Source: Trichuris trichiura
Lineage: Eukaryota; Nematoda; Enoplea; Trichinellida; Trichuridae
NCBI GenBank assembly: GCA_037903355.1
Contig: JBAJFE010000026.1
Span: 5,456,001 to 5,520,000, forward strand
DNA length: 64,000 bases
Direction: 5' to 3'
Under the pieces are notes generated by a model. It saw only the letters and a list, made by a program, of their open reading frames with translations, made no database searches and was not told the DNA's origin. Every line of letters begins with the position of its first letter. The stretch's first letter is position 1. Shown piece after piece: positions 26,301-38,161 of this stretch. A program made the position numbers and the translations under genes.

Positions 26301-28640
26301 CATTGTCAAAGCTGGAAAACTTGCGAAACTAATGGTGTGATCCCAAAATTGGTCGTTTAACTTGGAATGAACTCAAAAAGAGAAATTGGAGACCTAACAA
26401 CGGTGATCTGCATTTCGCCAAGTTAAAGCATTCCCTAGAATTTAATTCGACGGATTAATCGCAAATTTAAGGGCACTGAGGTGGTTTTCATTTCGACGAT
26501 ACGATCCAGTTGAAGTTAATTGTCAAAATGAAAAATACACAATACCTACAAGTTCAGAAATCGTTGCTTATATCGCGTCGCCTTTTAGCCTAGTTATCAG
26601 CAAAGCAGGCAATTTTGCTAATATTTCAAGTTCGTACTGACCGGAGGTCCACAACTCCCAGCACTGAAGAAACTGAAAGATAAAGCATAGTTTAGTAGCA
26701 GTGCACCTGGCTAGTTCTAATGGCTTAACTAAAAACAATATCATTATTAAGAAAAACACGTGCAGTGGTCAGTTTCTTTCGCGGCTTTGCAGTGGATACG
26801 GACTATGTATTCCCGCACAGTCTGACATGGATGTCAATTATTGCTGTTTATTTTCTCTCCATGCTGACCAAATGCAGATATTGAGCAGCAGATTTGAACG
26901 ATGCAATGCAAATAGCTAGTTTGCAAGCCGTTTTCGTGTCGAAGTGTAATGCGATTAGCAGGTGTCCTGCGCGCAAGCTTGAGAACTGCCACGGACAACA
27001 GTGGCAGAATAATAACTTGCTCGATAATTTCCTGACAACAGCACAACCTCAGGCAAAGCCACACAATGTGTCAACGGCTGTCCTAGTCCACACCGCTGCA
27101 CTAGCTGCCCTTCTCGGTCAAGGTTGTATTAGCATGTGCGCAGCTTCCCTAATGGTGTCTTCACTGAAAGGCACAAAGAGCTAAGGGAAACAGATGTCAT
27201 CTTTTCTCCGTTTAGCTAAGGGAACTTTACATAAAATGCCATTGCTACCAAATAAAAAACCGGTTGCAAAGATCAATCTTTGAATTATCGTCAGGCGTTA
27301 GCAGATCGAGCTTATGCCTTCTTGATGCTTCGAAGTCACCTATACGACGAGCTCACTAACGGTTGACTGTGGGACGCGCTGGCGACTCAAATATTGACAA
27401 GTCGAATATTGCAATCATTCGGATCCAATTTCATAAAAAGCCACAACCGTTTGCATTACGCAGGGGAAGCGTTAAATAATAATGGTTCACCCGTAATTAC
27501 TCAATAGGAAAGGTAAATGCGATGCTCCGGCTGGAAACTCGTGCGATGACACCTGAAGTCAGAACATGTCGCATGGCACAGCAAAGGCATAGATGTTACC
27601 GGCATGTGACATCGTTTCGTTATGGTTTCATGGAGTTCGGCTATCAACAGTGCTTTGAGAATCTAGGCGCTAGATTTTGCTTGAAGAGTCTCGTTCTTTA
27701 TGAATAATTAAGGATCAGAGAAGTGGTTCAATCGACTGAATGTAATCTCACTTTTCATATTCAAAACAAGTTTGTTACGTTGCACCTATTTACTGCAGTA
27801 AATATTTTCAGAGCTTTTAGAACGTCATACCATCAGCGTTGTCTGATAGTCAACAATATAAATTCCATTTTGAGAATCATTCTGCTGCATTGCAAGGTCG
27901 TCTACCGCAGCTCTGATTTGATCAGTTGTTTACTGGATGATAACTAGCTGAAAATATTAACATAGATTTTTATCCCATTTTTATTTAGTACACGGAATGG
28001 CACCCGTCTATTCCTTTACCACTTTCATTTTACTCAGCTCTCAGGGCAAATCGCGTCCCCTAGTCAGAATCAAATTAACAATAATAAAAATTTTAAAGTT
28101 GGTACCGAGCTAAAGAAACACAATAAGCAGGAACTAAAAGACTGGTAGTTCTTCTGCCCAATGTCTTCATGATTTCTTTCCATACTGTTCTTCACAAGTC
28201 CCATTATGTTCATCTCTTTCTCTCAGCTAAGTCCTTCGTTTTTCTTATATCTTTGTCATCGATTAAGCTCTGTGAATTTATACTTTATTCATATCTGAAC
28301 TTTCGAAAGCGCAATTAAAAGTTGATCTTCTGCTAGAATTGGTAGGTTAAAGATGAACGTACAAAGCTAGTTTAACACTGGCTAGACGACGTTGAGTACC
28401 AGACATCTACTATAGAAGGTACCTTCATGACACCATTTGTCTGGTTCATCTGAGGTACAAGATGACTGTTGACTATGTATTGAGCATATGGACTGCAGTG
28501 GTGTGACATTGATAGACAATAAACGATTGAGAAGAGGCCATGCCATTGTAGATGAAACTAACTGTTCAACCTTAAGCGTTTCCTAAACTCATAACTCTTA
28601 AAAGCACACAAATGAAATAAGTTTCATTCATGAAATGAGT

Positions 28641-28748
28641 ACATATGCTTTATTTCAATCAGTGGAATTTTCAGACCTTATGCTATCCCGCATCAGCTTT
28701 GCTGCGGAAGATCTGAAAACTCCCCTCATTGAAATAAAGCATATATTA
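28641..28748. repeat. Inverted repeat (hairpin ~108 nt)
   Basis: The arm beginning ATATGCTTTATTTCAAT at about 28643 is matched by its reverse complement ending near 28746, with GGAATTTTCAGA/TCTGAAAACTCC continuing inward. The arms are about 42 nt with a few mismatches around a loop of some 20 nt. Probably a small MITE-type remnant. Confidence 0.75.
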
Positions 28749-30680
28749 TCCTAACAGGGACGAACCATCTTTGCACCTTTAAATACTGGTACTTAAATAA
28801 GTATGCCATTTTTCTCAAAAGTTGATGAAATACTTCGGTCGTTTTGAATAAGACTACCATTCAGTCGATTTTATGTTAGCGACAAACACCTTAGTTAATG
28901 TTTAGTTTAGAATCACATAATTTGCCTTCAGTACCCTCCTGGAAATAATAAAACTTGCGCCTTTCTGCTTTTTATTAAGTATATAACACCTTTTAATGGG
29001 TGCTTAGGCTTATATATCAAGCTTTTATTACTAATAGGAATGGTTATTCTCAAGCAATAATCTAAGCTTTCAGGATTCTTCTTATTTTGCTGTCGGCGAA
29101 TAAAGCGACTTCGGCTATGCGCGAGTTAGGAGATAAAGCTACAACAAACGTGCTATGCGTTAAAACAAAATAGTTCATAGTTGCCCAGTTAGACTTCGGT
29201 CTTTTGACGTTTGTGTGTGAAACGTTTCCTTTCCCAGCTGCGCCTTGAATTTCTGTACCAAATGCTAACTCCACCGTTTGCTCCATATCCTTTTTGTTTT
29301 CTTAATTCATGATCTTGTTCTTCCATTCTTGTCTTTGTCCTTTGTCTTTCCCTAAGTCACATTACCCTGAACAGGCAGGAATGAAATTGTTGATCCGCAG
29401 AAAGAAACAGTAATGGAAAGTGAAACAATGCCTGTGGTTGACACCATGGGACCATGACTTGCTAACCTTGTCCTCTTTATCACGAATTAAAATCGAATTA
29501 TGCCAGATACAAGAAACTCTTTTTTATTTTTAAAAGGTAAAAATGGCTTTCTCGAAAAAGTAAGCTAGGTTGTAGGGTGCATGAACACTTCAACGACTGC
29601 AGTGGCTTTTAACGTCTGATCCGCTATGACAGTTCAACAAAGCAACTGAACGAACCTGCGGCTTCTACTGCCAGTTTTTTTGAGCTCTTTTCAGCTTTGT
29701 TGTATCTAGTTAATCTTTTCATCTTCCCATTAAATCTGAGGTAATATGTTCAGAGTTTCTCCAAGATGAGAGCCAAGACAATCGCCTCAGTTTCGTAAAC
29801 AACTCCTGGATGCTAATCGAAAAAGGAGTCACTGGTTAGAGAAATCGAGGTCCACATTCCTTTCGATCAGGAAGCAGGAATTGTTCATGAACTTAAACGA
29901 AAAATCATGACAGGACCTGCCGCCAAAGCTCAAAAGAAATCCGCCATTGAAAGCAAAAGAACGCGCCAGTTAAATCAAAAAATTTAAATTCCTGCAAAGA
30001 ACAATTCACTGAAATGTAATATATTGAAGTAGGCATTTTTCTCTGCGTGTTATAAGGGATAATTGTTTCCTAATTTGCTGTTGATTGTTTGCATCAAACT
30101 AGTTTCGTGAACCGCTTGGAAAATTGCGCACTAAAAGTGAGAAAGATCTGTGGTGCCCATTCTTTGTCACTGCCCACGAAGAGGGCAGTTGGTAAACCTA
30201 CACAGGTTGGCGAGCTTAATAATGAATCAGCAGTTCTTGAAACAATATGCTCTGAAACATGTTCAAGCATCAACAAATTTCTAAGCCTGTGCCGCGCCAC
30301 AATTACTCCATTCCAATGCCATTCTTACTAAAAATCTGAAAGAAATGGTCATTAGTTCTCTCTACGAAACCGTAATAACCTGAACACATTTAATTTTTTG
30401 GATCACAAGTGAGCTTTCAGAAAAATTAGGGAACTTAATGTCCAACTCGAGCTTGGAATTCTGTTTTTAGTGTTATGAAGAAAAAACGCGTGAAAGGGCT
30501 TGTTCGTTTGAAAAAGTCGCTGAAACTTTTCTCATCACAAGCTAAGACCTCTGACTTAGATATCTTAGGGAGACATTACGTTAGAGATATGGTTTTTTGG
30601 GAAAAACATAATCCCTTTTTTCTTCGTACAGAGATAACCAGTTCTTTTCAAACGCTCAAATTTTTACTAGTACCGGTATG

Positions 30681-30733
30681 CCCGCTTTACGAAAGTTGAC
30701 GGGCCTCGTAAAGTGAAACTTTCGTAAAGCGCG
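30681..30733. repeat. Short inverted repeat
   Basis: CCCGCTTTACGAAAGTT at 30681-30697 is matched by its reverse complement at about 30716-30733, with a spacer of about 18 nt that itself repeats part of the arm (CTCGTAAAG). Confidence 0.75.
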
Positions 30734-33159
30734 TTAGCAATTCCTATTATTTAACGCAACAAATGAGTTTGTGCAGGCAAACCTGGACGAAAATTGTTCA
30801 GCAACGCCAGGGACAGAAAAGGACCCATTATCCAGATAGTTCCCATGATATACTGAAAGCGACAATAATTTATAAAAAAGAACCATATAAGGTGAAATAG
30901 CGTTAAGTGCCTTCCTTCGGTCACTATGACTGGGAAGGTGACGAACTAAGGACTATGTGGGAAGACAGAAAGTTCTTTTATTGGCACGTAGTCGGAGAGC
31001 AGTCGTCAGGACAAGCGGGTAACGAACACCTGCATGCTTGAACGTGGGCGGTTACAGTTGATCGTGCACTTCGGTCGAAACTGACCGCTTGAAAACAACA
31101 AGTGTTATATAAGCTGTTGTATTCCTTCCCTTTTCCGCAAACAACGCCTCCGCAAATTATTCGTAAAGGGAACATAGTATAAGTTAATCTTCTTCGTAAC
31201 AGTGAAACTTCCTAAAAAGCAGGGCATACCTCTATTACTCTTGAGACCTATCCCGGCGCTTTGTCTTCTGAAACATTTACATATTTTTTCAGACCTGTTC
31301 TGTAGCGTCGTTTTTTCAATAACTATTGTGCCCGTTACTGGAAGAACAGCTTTTATAATTACTAAAAAATGCACGGTCTACGCATAGAAAACGATGATTA
31401 GCGAAAATAACGACATCATTCGCCAAAGACAAGACAGCATGTTCCACCAGGTACGTACTCATACTTGCAGAGTTCCCGTTCTCACAAATAATGAACCATC
31501 GACTTGTTCGTCACAGAAGTTCACTTAGAAGATCGAATTTAGCACTTACCAGTATTTGAGCGTGCAAGACGATCCAGCCAAATCTCACTGTAAGGATAAA
31601 TGTGCGTAATGCTGACGTCGCGAATAGGCGGTTCAAGCCTCTATTAGTTGAAAGCATTTACTTAATTCTTCTTACAGTGCAACCATTCAATGCAGTTACA
31701 AAGTCAGTAATAAAAACGAGGCTCACTAGTCTGCATCGACCCATTATTTGCGCTTAAAAGAAAAGAAAGAGATGGAGGGGCACAAATGCAGGGTAGATTA
31801 AGAGCATGAAGTTTAAACAGCCAAGAAAGTGACTTTGGTCCTGACTTCTCAGTAGCTGTTGAATAAGAAAATTCCGCTTTAAGATTACACGTTCTCTTTG
31901 GCATATAACATAGTATGACATTCTTTTCGCAGAATGCTCCAAAATCCAGAACATTTTTGAGCTTCAAGGCGTCGCGAGTACTCGCTACATGACTTTATGT
32001 GAATAGAAAATTGCGCTGAACATCTAGCTGCAAATGAGAAAAAAATGATCGCTGGTGAATGCGTCGCTCATGTTATAGCTCTGGACGCCGGCCACTGAAT
32101 TTCCTGAATCCCGAAAGCTTCGCTGTAATGTGTTGACTTCAATCATAATAAACAGGTTCAACATGATTTTGTTATACCGTTCGTATAATCAAAGAAAACT
32201 TCCACGACAAATATTTCGTTGTTGACCAGAGAAAGGACTCTGACCAATACATTTTGGAAAGCTATTGACCATGGTACATCCTCATTTCCAGAGAACTCAG
32301 TTTCAGTTGATAAAAGCTATTTTCATGATGAAGAAATTTTATTACGGATGTGTCCCGTTTGCATTCTATATAAAGAGGCTCCGGAGCTTATAAAAGCTAT
32401 TAAACTATTAAAGCATTGAGCGGAACTGCCTGGCGTATGCAGTTGATAAGCAGTAGGGACCTGCATGCTTCTAGCTGGTAATTCGCGAAAACCATAGTCG
32501 AAGTCTTTATTAAGGGACACGAAAGTACGAAGTATAAGAGACAACTGCTCCTTTGAGCAGGCTTTCCTTCGTTGTTCGTGTCTACTATGTGCTTCTGTGA
32601 CCTCACGCGCTACGACCGTTCAGTATTCATTAAATAGTGTCTTTAAAATTCTACCTTTAGTTTCCTTGTGGCGCTCTGACTTTTGTTGTTCACCTCCAAT
32701 GGGGAGGCGTCCCTACCATTTTAACCTTGCCACTACTAACGCAATGCCGCCATTATAAGTGCCAACCAGTTTTTTAAAATTTCTGGTGCTTTTTTCAAAT
32801 AGATAAACATGTATCGAAAATAAGCGTTTTCAGGGAATATGACAATACGAAGGTTGACCAAGGACTGAGTATACAAAACTGACTAATCTTTTTTGTGAAC
32901 TTAATGAAGGCCTTTGGTTGAATCGGGATACTCGACGAAAGGCGAAGCACCTGTGCAGTACTGGACATTTTCGCAATTCCGGTTTAGGAGCACGAACTTA
33001 TTAGCTCTCTGCATAAACTCGTTCGGTCAATTTCTTTTCAAATATGTCGACTAACAAGCAAGTATTTCTCCCGTCCTGGCTGGATATGCCTCAGTCAAAT
33101 GTCTATTTAACGCCAGTAAAAAGATTTCGTCTATCTTACTCGTACAGCCGGCGGTTTCT

Positions 33160-34190
33160 CATCGTCTTGTCATTCATTCACGCCAGTGTATACTTTTGCT
33201 CTTCGAACAAGGGAAGAGCCCCGCAGAGACCACAAGAATTTTGTGTGATATCTACGGTGAGGGCGTCTTATCTATGACTACATGTGAAAAACGTTTAGGC
33301 GCTTCAAGGCCAGGGAAGGTCAGCGTTGAGAAACCCTACCTGCCGAAAATGTTGCAATATCGGCAACGGAAGTCGCAAAAACTTTAGCGCGCATAAATAA
33401 GTAGTAAGGAACGAACTAAACATGGTGGAAAAGCAAATAATTCAGAAGTGTGGAAAATAGCGCACCATGAATTGCCTGATTGTGACAACGGCAATTCCTA
33501 CAGCACTTAGCTCTCATTGTCGACAGAGCAATGAAAGATTTCCTGTCCTGAATCGTCACTAGCGACATAAATGGGAGTCTCCTACTGCCGTGAACGAAGG
33601 CGTTTAGAGTCGACTCTGTCAGCATGAGGCGGAAGTTTCGTCGCTGTGGTCGCCCACGCGGAACGCCTACCTAATTTTGACATCGCGCTTGCTTGCTCGC
33701 GAGGTTTAAGTTTTAGTTTTGCCCATCGACGTTGCAGAGAACAGTCGCTTTCGCGTGCTCTAGTAAACGTCGTATCCTCGTGCGTATTTCGTCCCTTGTC
33801 ACTATTTCGGCTGAGTTCGTGACACCTACATTAATCTCAAGAGCAGAAGATACTGGGTGGACTTAGGACAGCCGTCCACCTGCACGCCAAAGAGTCAACA
33901 TCCATAGTAGAAAAGTTCTCTTGTGTGTTTTATGGGGTAGAGGCATCATGTAACACGAGTTGCGAGAATCTGGTCAGAGAGTCAGCGTAGAACGCCGTAG
34001 CTTTCAGCTTATGGACTTGGCTGAAGCTTTGCTAGAGAAGCGGTCAAATATTGTGTCAAAATTAGGGCAGACATTGAACATACACTTTATTTTATAGGAC
34101 CATAGGCTTTCATGAAGTATACGATTTACTTCCGGAAGGGATCCCATTCATCATGAAGTGGGGCTAGCAAATCTCTTGAATGGCAACGCC
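33160..34190 (+). pseudogene. Decayed mariner (Mos1-type) transposase
   Basis: A degenerate transposon relic. The clearest part, from about 33196, is the N-terminal helix-turn-helix found in mariner and SETMAR proteins (LLFEQGKSPAETTR, then DIYGEGVLS). After several stops and frameshifts, a piece near 33530 resembles the IVTGDE catalytic-aspartate block, with the surrounding residues altered. From 33912 a frame resembles the KVLLCVWW segment and the following region up to the EKR motif. The C-terminal part near 34100-34190 is only faintly similar. No intact DDD catalytic site remains, so it should be inactive. Terminal inverted repeats were not identified. The mariner assignment rests on recognised motifs, not on an alignment. 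Confidence 0.75.
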
Positions 34191-34339
34191 TAGCTGTAAA
34201 ACAGCTTTGACAGGAAAAGAAATCACCCTGCAGCTGGATTTTAAAGTGTTACAGCACCCAGCCTAGTCATTAGATGTTATGCCATAAAACTATTGCTTTT
34301 GTAAATGTAACTTCTTGGTACGGGACCGTATAGTTTCAT

Positions 34340-34837
34340 GTCGAGTTTCTTTTACGGAAAGTTTGTCCCGTTGATAATATTTTTATTATTCCGGAGCTTT
34401 CGGGTCAAACGAGACCCGTCTTCAGCGGTATAAAAATATAAGGCAATGAAGTCTGACTAAACACTAAACTGTGTTGTTAAGTTGACTAAGTTGTGACTAA
34501 ACACACAAAGGAAACAAAGAACTACGGATCAAAACCAACCAAATGGAGAAGAACCTTAAAATGAAATTTCTGAAGAACAACATATATCCACAACAAGAAA
34601 AATGGCTAGCTGACAGACAGAAGATGAGGACAGAAGGAAATCTACTTTAAACCATTCGACTTTAAACAGTTAAAACATCCCCGCGCAACACCCATTACAT
34701 CATGTTAACACCGTGAATTTTCGTTACTTCATTGCCTTATATTAACACCGCTGAAGACGGGTCTCGTTTGACCCGAAAGCTCCGGAATAATAAAAATATT
34801 ATCAACGGGACAAACTTTCCGTAAAAGAAACTCGACC
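34340..34837. mobile_element. Young foldback/MITE-like element with ~110-bp inverted arms
   Basis: The left arm 34340-34450 and right arm 34728-34837 are reverse complements that differ at only a few positions, separated by 277 nt without an obvious gene. Each arm also contains an internal palindrome around GGAGCTTTCGGGTC / GACCCGTC. The near identity implies recent insertion or gene conversion. No transposase is encoded, so it would be non-autonomous. Target-site duplications were not resolved by eye. Confidence 0.85.
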
Positions 34838-36518
34838 TAATACTTTCACACCTAATGAACGACACCCCACTGAATGCCAGCAATCCAAAATTCCAAAGCA
34901 TAAAACAGTACCACCGATTAAAATATTTTATTTTCATGGAGTAGATAACACTAAAAGATATATTTAAAACGTTACCACAAGTAGCATTTACATTTGCATT
35001 TTTTCAGTTGTGCTTCGATGGTCACCATGAAATACCGAGTCGCGGTCAGTAACGTATTCTCCCAACAACACGTCATCCATGCTGGCTATTTTGCACTGAC
35101 TCGATATCGAGCGGCCAATCTAAAATAGCTTCTTCGCAGTTGACGAGATAATACACATTGGCTTGTTTAGCTCATTTCATTACGATATCCCATTATAAGT
35201 TTTCTTAAGAATACTCATCATGCTAACCAAACAAAAATTTTACGAAAACTGTTCGCTATTCAAATGCAATATGGTCTGAGAGAGGCGGACTTTTTGCTAA
35301 GAGAACTTGGCATTCTTGGAAGGCAAACTTATTAAAAATGGTGTGCGACAAACAGACTATCAAATTATCCGCCGGACTTGGTGCTCAACACGATCCTTTA
35401 CATATCCATATCCCCATGAAGGAAAGAAGCTGCTTTGAATGCTTCTTCTCTTCGCTAAATTACTCTTCCAAACGGTGAGGACGAAAATGACGCAAAACGT
35501 CGAGGAAAGTTCCAACCTCGTGGCATACACTGTGCCTTGTTTTTATCAGCATTAACAAGTCCCTGCTCCGTTTGTAGTGTGGCTGACATTTATTTGAATA
35601 AAAGAATGAACGATTAAAGAATTAATTTTTGTGATACCTCGAAAACTCAGATGCCTACCACTCTCTAAGAAACCTTACGTACCTGAAAATTTAACATTCA
35701 ATAAATTCTGATTAGGTACATAAACAGAATGACAGGTGGCAACGGAATTCATGATACACTGGAGAAAAAAGAATACGACTTTCACCTAGTGATAAGAGCA
35801 GTCTTCCTGCAACGGTTCAGAAAGTCACATTCCATTTCTTACAACTTTAAAACTAAATGACTTTAAGCCATGCCGAATCATTACTGCCTCAGGAAGTGAA
35901 CAAAAAACGGATGGGAATCAACGTATGCCATAAATATTCTTCCCTGTAACAAAGTCAGCTCAAAAAGTTAGACTAACAATGACTACTATTCAGGAATAAG
36001 ATGCTACAAAATTTTGCACTACTTTTGCAATTCGCTATGTAGACAAGAGATAACGATAGTAGGAAGTTACGCGCAGCTGTAAACCGAAGACACTGTAGGA
36101 CGTCAGAACGCTCAGTAGAATGGAGTAAATAAATGTTAAACTTAACCAAGCGCTGCCCGATATGAAACATCTTTTGCTGAGTCGATATTCCGCGTGTGTT
36201 CTGACGGAACGACCTCTGATTGTTTAAGATCACTTAGCGCTAAGTGCTAACCTAGACTAGTTTGTATCGTATTTAGTTTAACGGTTTTTACAGTATCTGA
36301 AAACTTAGTAAAGCTATAGTGGTATGCGCGTTACGGCTCACCTACGAGGTGAGCAAGTGATTAGGTTTTCCCTACGAATAAAAATAAAGTGGCACGCCCT
36401 TCATGCCACTGTGAATAGTTTCCTTGTCTATCGTATGTCTGTCTAAGGGGAAACATTGGCACAAGTAACCATAAACAGAGAGCAACCCAATACTCCTGCC
36501 ACAGTATTCGCTGCTTGT
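34838..36518. other. Intergenic region
   Basis: No gene recognised. A perfect short palindrome (GCTCACCT-acg-AGGTGAGC) lies at 36336-36354. The remainder is AT-rich with only short chance open frames. Confidence 0.65.
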
Positions 36519-38161
36519 TCAACAGACCTGCGGGTCAGGATCCATGTGCACTGTACTCCGGCCGCGAAAACAGTTAAGACCTAATTCGCATTGGCATGAA
36601 TCCAAACATGACTGGCCCTCCTTGAGGCTATGTTGAACGCAAACACTGCCGTTGGAAGAAGGAAAGTCGTCCAGAGGTACACCGTCGTGGCAACAGAGAC
36701 CTATAATTACACCATTACTATCAAAAACGTCCACAAGTTGCGCATTCTAGGGGGAACAAAGCTTTTATGACAGCTAGCATCTCAAAATACACCAACAACT
36801 GGTCGTCCTCCACGTATAGGTGCTTGACAGAGACAAGCTGGTGAAACAATTGAAGAAAAAATTAATGTTATAAAATCTATGCTAACTGCAAGCAACACGT
36901 TGTCAAGGAAAACGTTTGGCTTAACAAGAAATTGCTCACTTTCAGTGTAAATGCTCCAGATCAGTTTAATTTGTTAAATCGTTATACAGAAAGGCCAGGC
37001 TCAACGTTTCGCTTACTGGCAGTTTGGAAGTTCGATGGAGCAGCGAAATGATCGATCTAGCCTGCAGTTCTAAAATTCAGAAGCTTGAACAGCTCTCTTT
37101 ATACAGTTCTTTCGAGGAGACCAGCCTTGTATACCACGACAAGGCTAGCACTGGTAACTTATTTGCCATTTTTAATTTACGCAGAACTGCCGTTTAAAAA
37201 ATGGTTTCACGCGCTTCTTGGAAAAGAAACCAGTTAACGGAACGATGAGTCATACTGAAAGTGACACATGCGAAGCATCTCGCGTCAAACTAGAGAAGCT
37301 TCATGTTTGAAATAAATACAGACATTGACTTCAAGGTTGGTTTCGAGTGAAATCCTCAGTTGAAGTATCTAAATGTCAACTGTCAAGCAGCGGAGATAAA
37401 GACAGGGTACGCTTAAGTTCTTAGGCAATTAGAAAAAGGCAACCAGAAAAATGCTTACCGGGTTTGCACTGCCTATGATTTTTGCACACGGAACCTCTGC
37501 TGCCGTACTTTTTCACGCTCAAATCAAAAATCAGCGGTTTCTTGGCGAAAGGAGAGCCCGTGGATAGTAATAGGTCTGACGGTTTTGGTCCTTTCCTCGG
37601 GACAAACGGGCCAGACCTTGGCTGGGTATTGCCACGCAACCGTTGTTTTTTCAAAGAATTCAAAAGCCTTGCCATCCTGTACGAAACTGTAGTCTTCGAC
37701 GAAGCGTTTTGCGGCGCAATCTTGTAAGACTTCTTTAATGCGTTGTTGATGCGCGACAACTTGCTGTGAATGATGACCAATTCTTCTTCGATTTTCTTTT
37801 TCCAAATTGTGTCCACTGCTTTCCTACGCTTCTTGCAAAGCATATCAAACCCATTTTCAACGGATGAATCATTGCTAAGCACTCTTTTCGTGTGATCATT
37901 TAAATGCTGTTTCAGCGTATTGATCTCGTGAGAGAGGCGCTTCAGTTTCCTTCTTTTACGTTTAAGAAGTTTCTTCAGACTAAGACGCGAAAAGCGGGCA
38001 TTCTCCACTTTCTGACTTTCGAAGCGACGTGCCAAACCTGCATGCGCTCGAACGAGCCTGTGAGAGTCATGCAAAGTTCTCTTATTTGCCACTGTCCACC
38101 GGATGTTGCACAAAAGAGCAAAACAGATAGGAAGGCAAAGCATTCCTGGCAGCAACGCCAT
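36519..38161 (-). CDS. Secreted protein with C-terminal Dickkopf-C/colipase-like ten-cysteine domain
   Basis: Two minus-strand exons, 37459-38161 and 36519-36700, joined in phase 1, give 294 residues. The N-terminus is a signal peptide (hydrophobic core about residues 2-24). Residues about 30-220 are very Lys/Arg-rich with a probable coiled coil near 55-95 and only one cysteine, so the first Dickkopf cysteine domain is absent. The C-terminus has cysteines at 226, 232, 237, 238, 255, 266, 270, 272, 278 and 294. The spacing C-x5-C-x4-CC, the LKEGQSC segment and the CQCELGLNC segment match the Dickkopf C-terminal fold, shared with colipase and prokineticins. The intron splits the domain between CKPG and LCC. 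The acceptor at 36701-36702 was chosen because it alone keeps phase and places CC directly after CKPG. Likely extracellular ligand or modulator; Wnt antagonism is only an inference from the fold. Alternatives are a prokineticin/astakine-like factor or a lineage-specific secreted protein. Confidence 0.85.
36701..37458 (-). other. Intron of the Dickkopf-like gene
   Basis: A 758-nt GT-AG intron with no recognised content. An alternative acceptor at 36747-36748 exists but breaks the reading phase. Confidence 0.8.

Larger units (their letters stand above)
20119..33159. other. Long region without a recognisable gene
   Basis: No open frame here resembles a known family. Frames at 19468-19906 and 24434-24682 look moderately protein-like but carry no motif. 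The 23240-25200 stretch is GC-richer, starts with a GA-rich tract (23361-23396), and could be a regulatory or 5' gene region whose exons I cannot define. Hairpins lie at 28641-28748 and 30681-30733. Confidence 0.55.

Noticed and set aside
36701..36748. Alternative upstream acceptor for exon 2 of the Dickkopf-like gene, or an extra 53-nt exon near 37.04 kb
   Set aside because: The upstream acceptor breaks the phase; the extra exon would restore phase but inserts cysteine-free residues into the C-x4-CC motif, whereas the acceptor at 36701 gives the family spacing directly.
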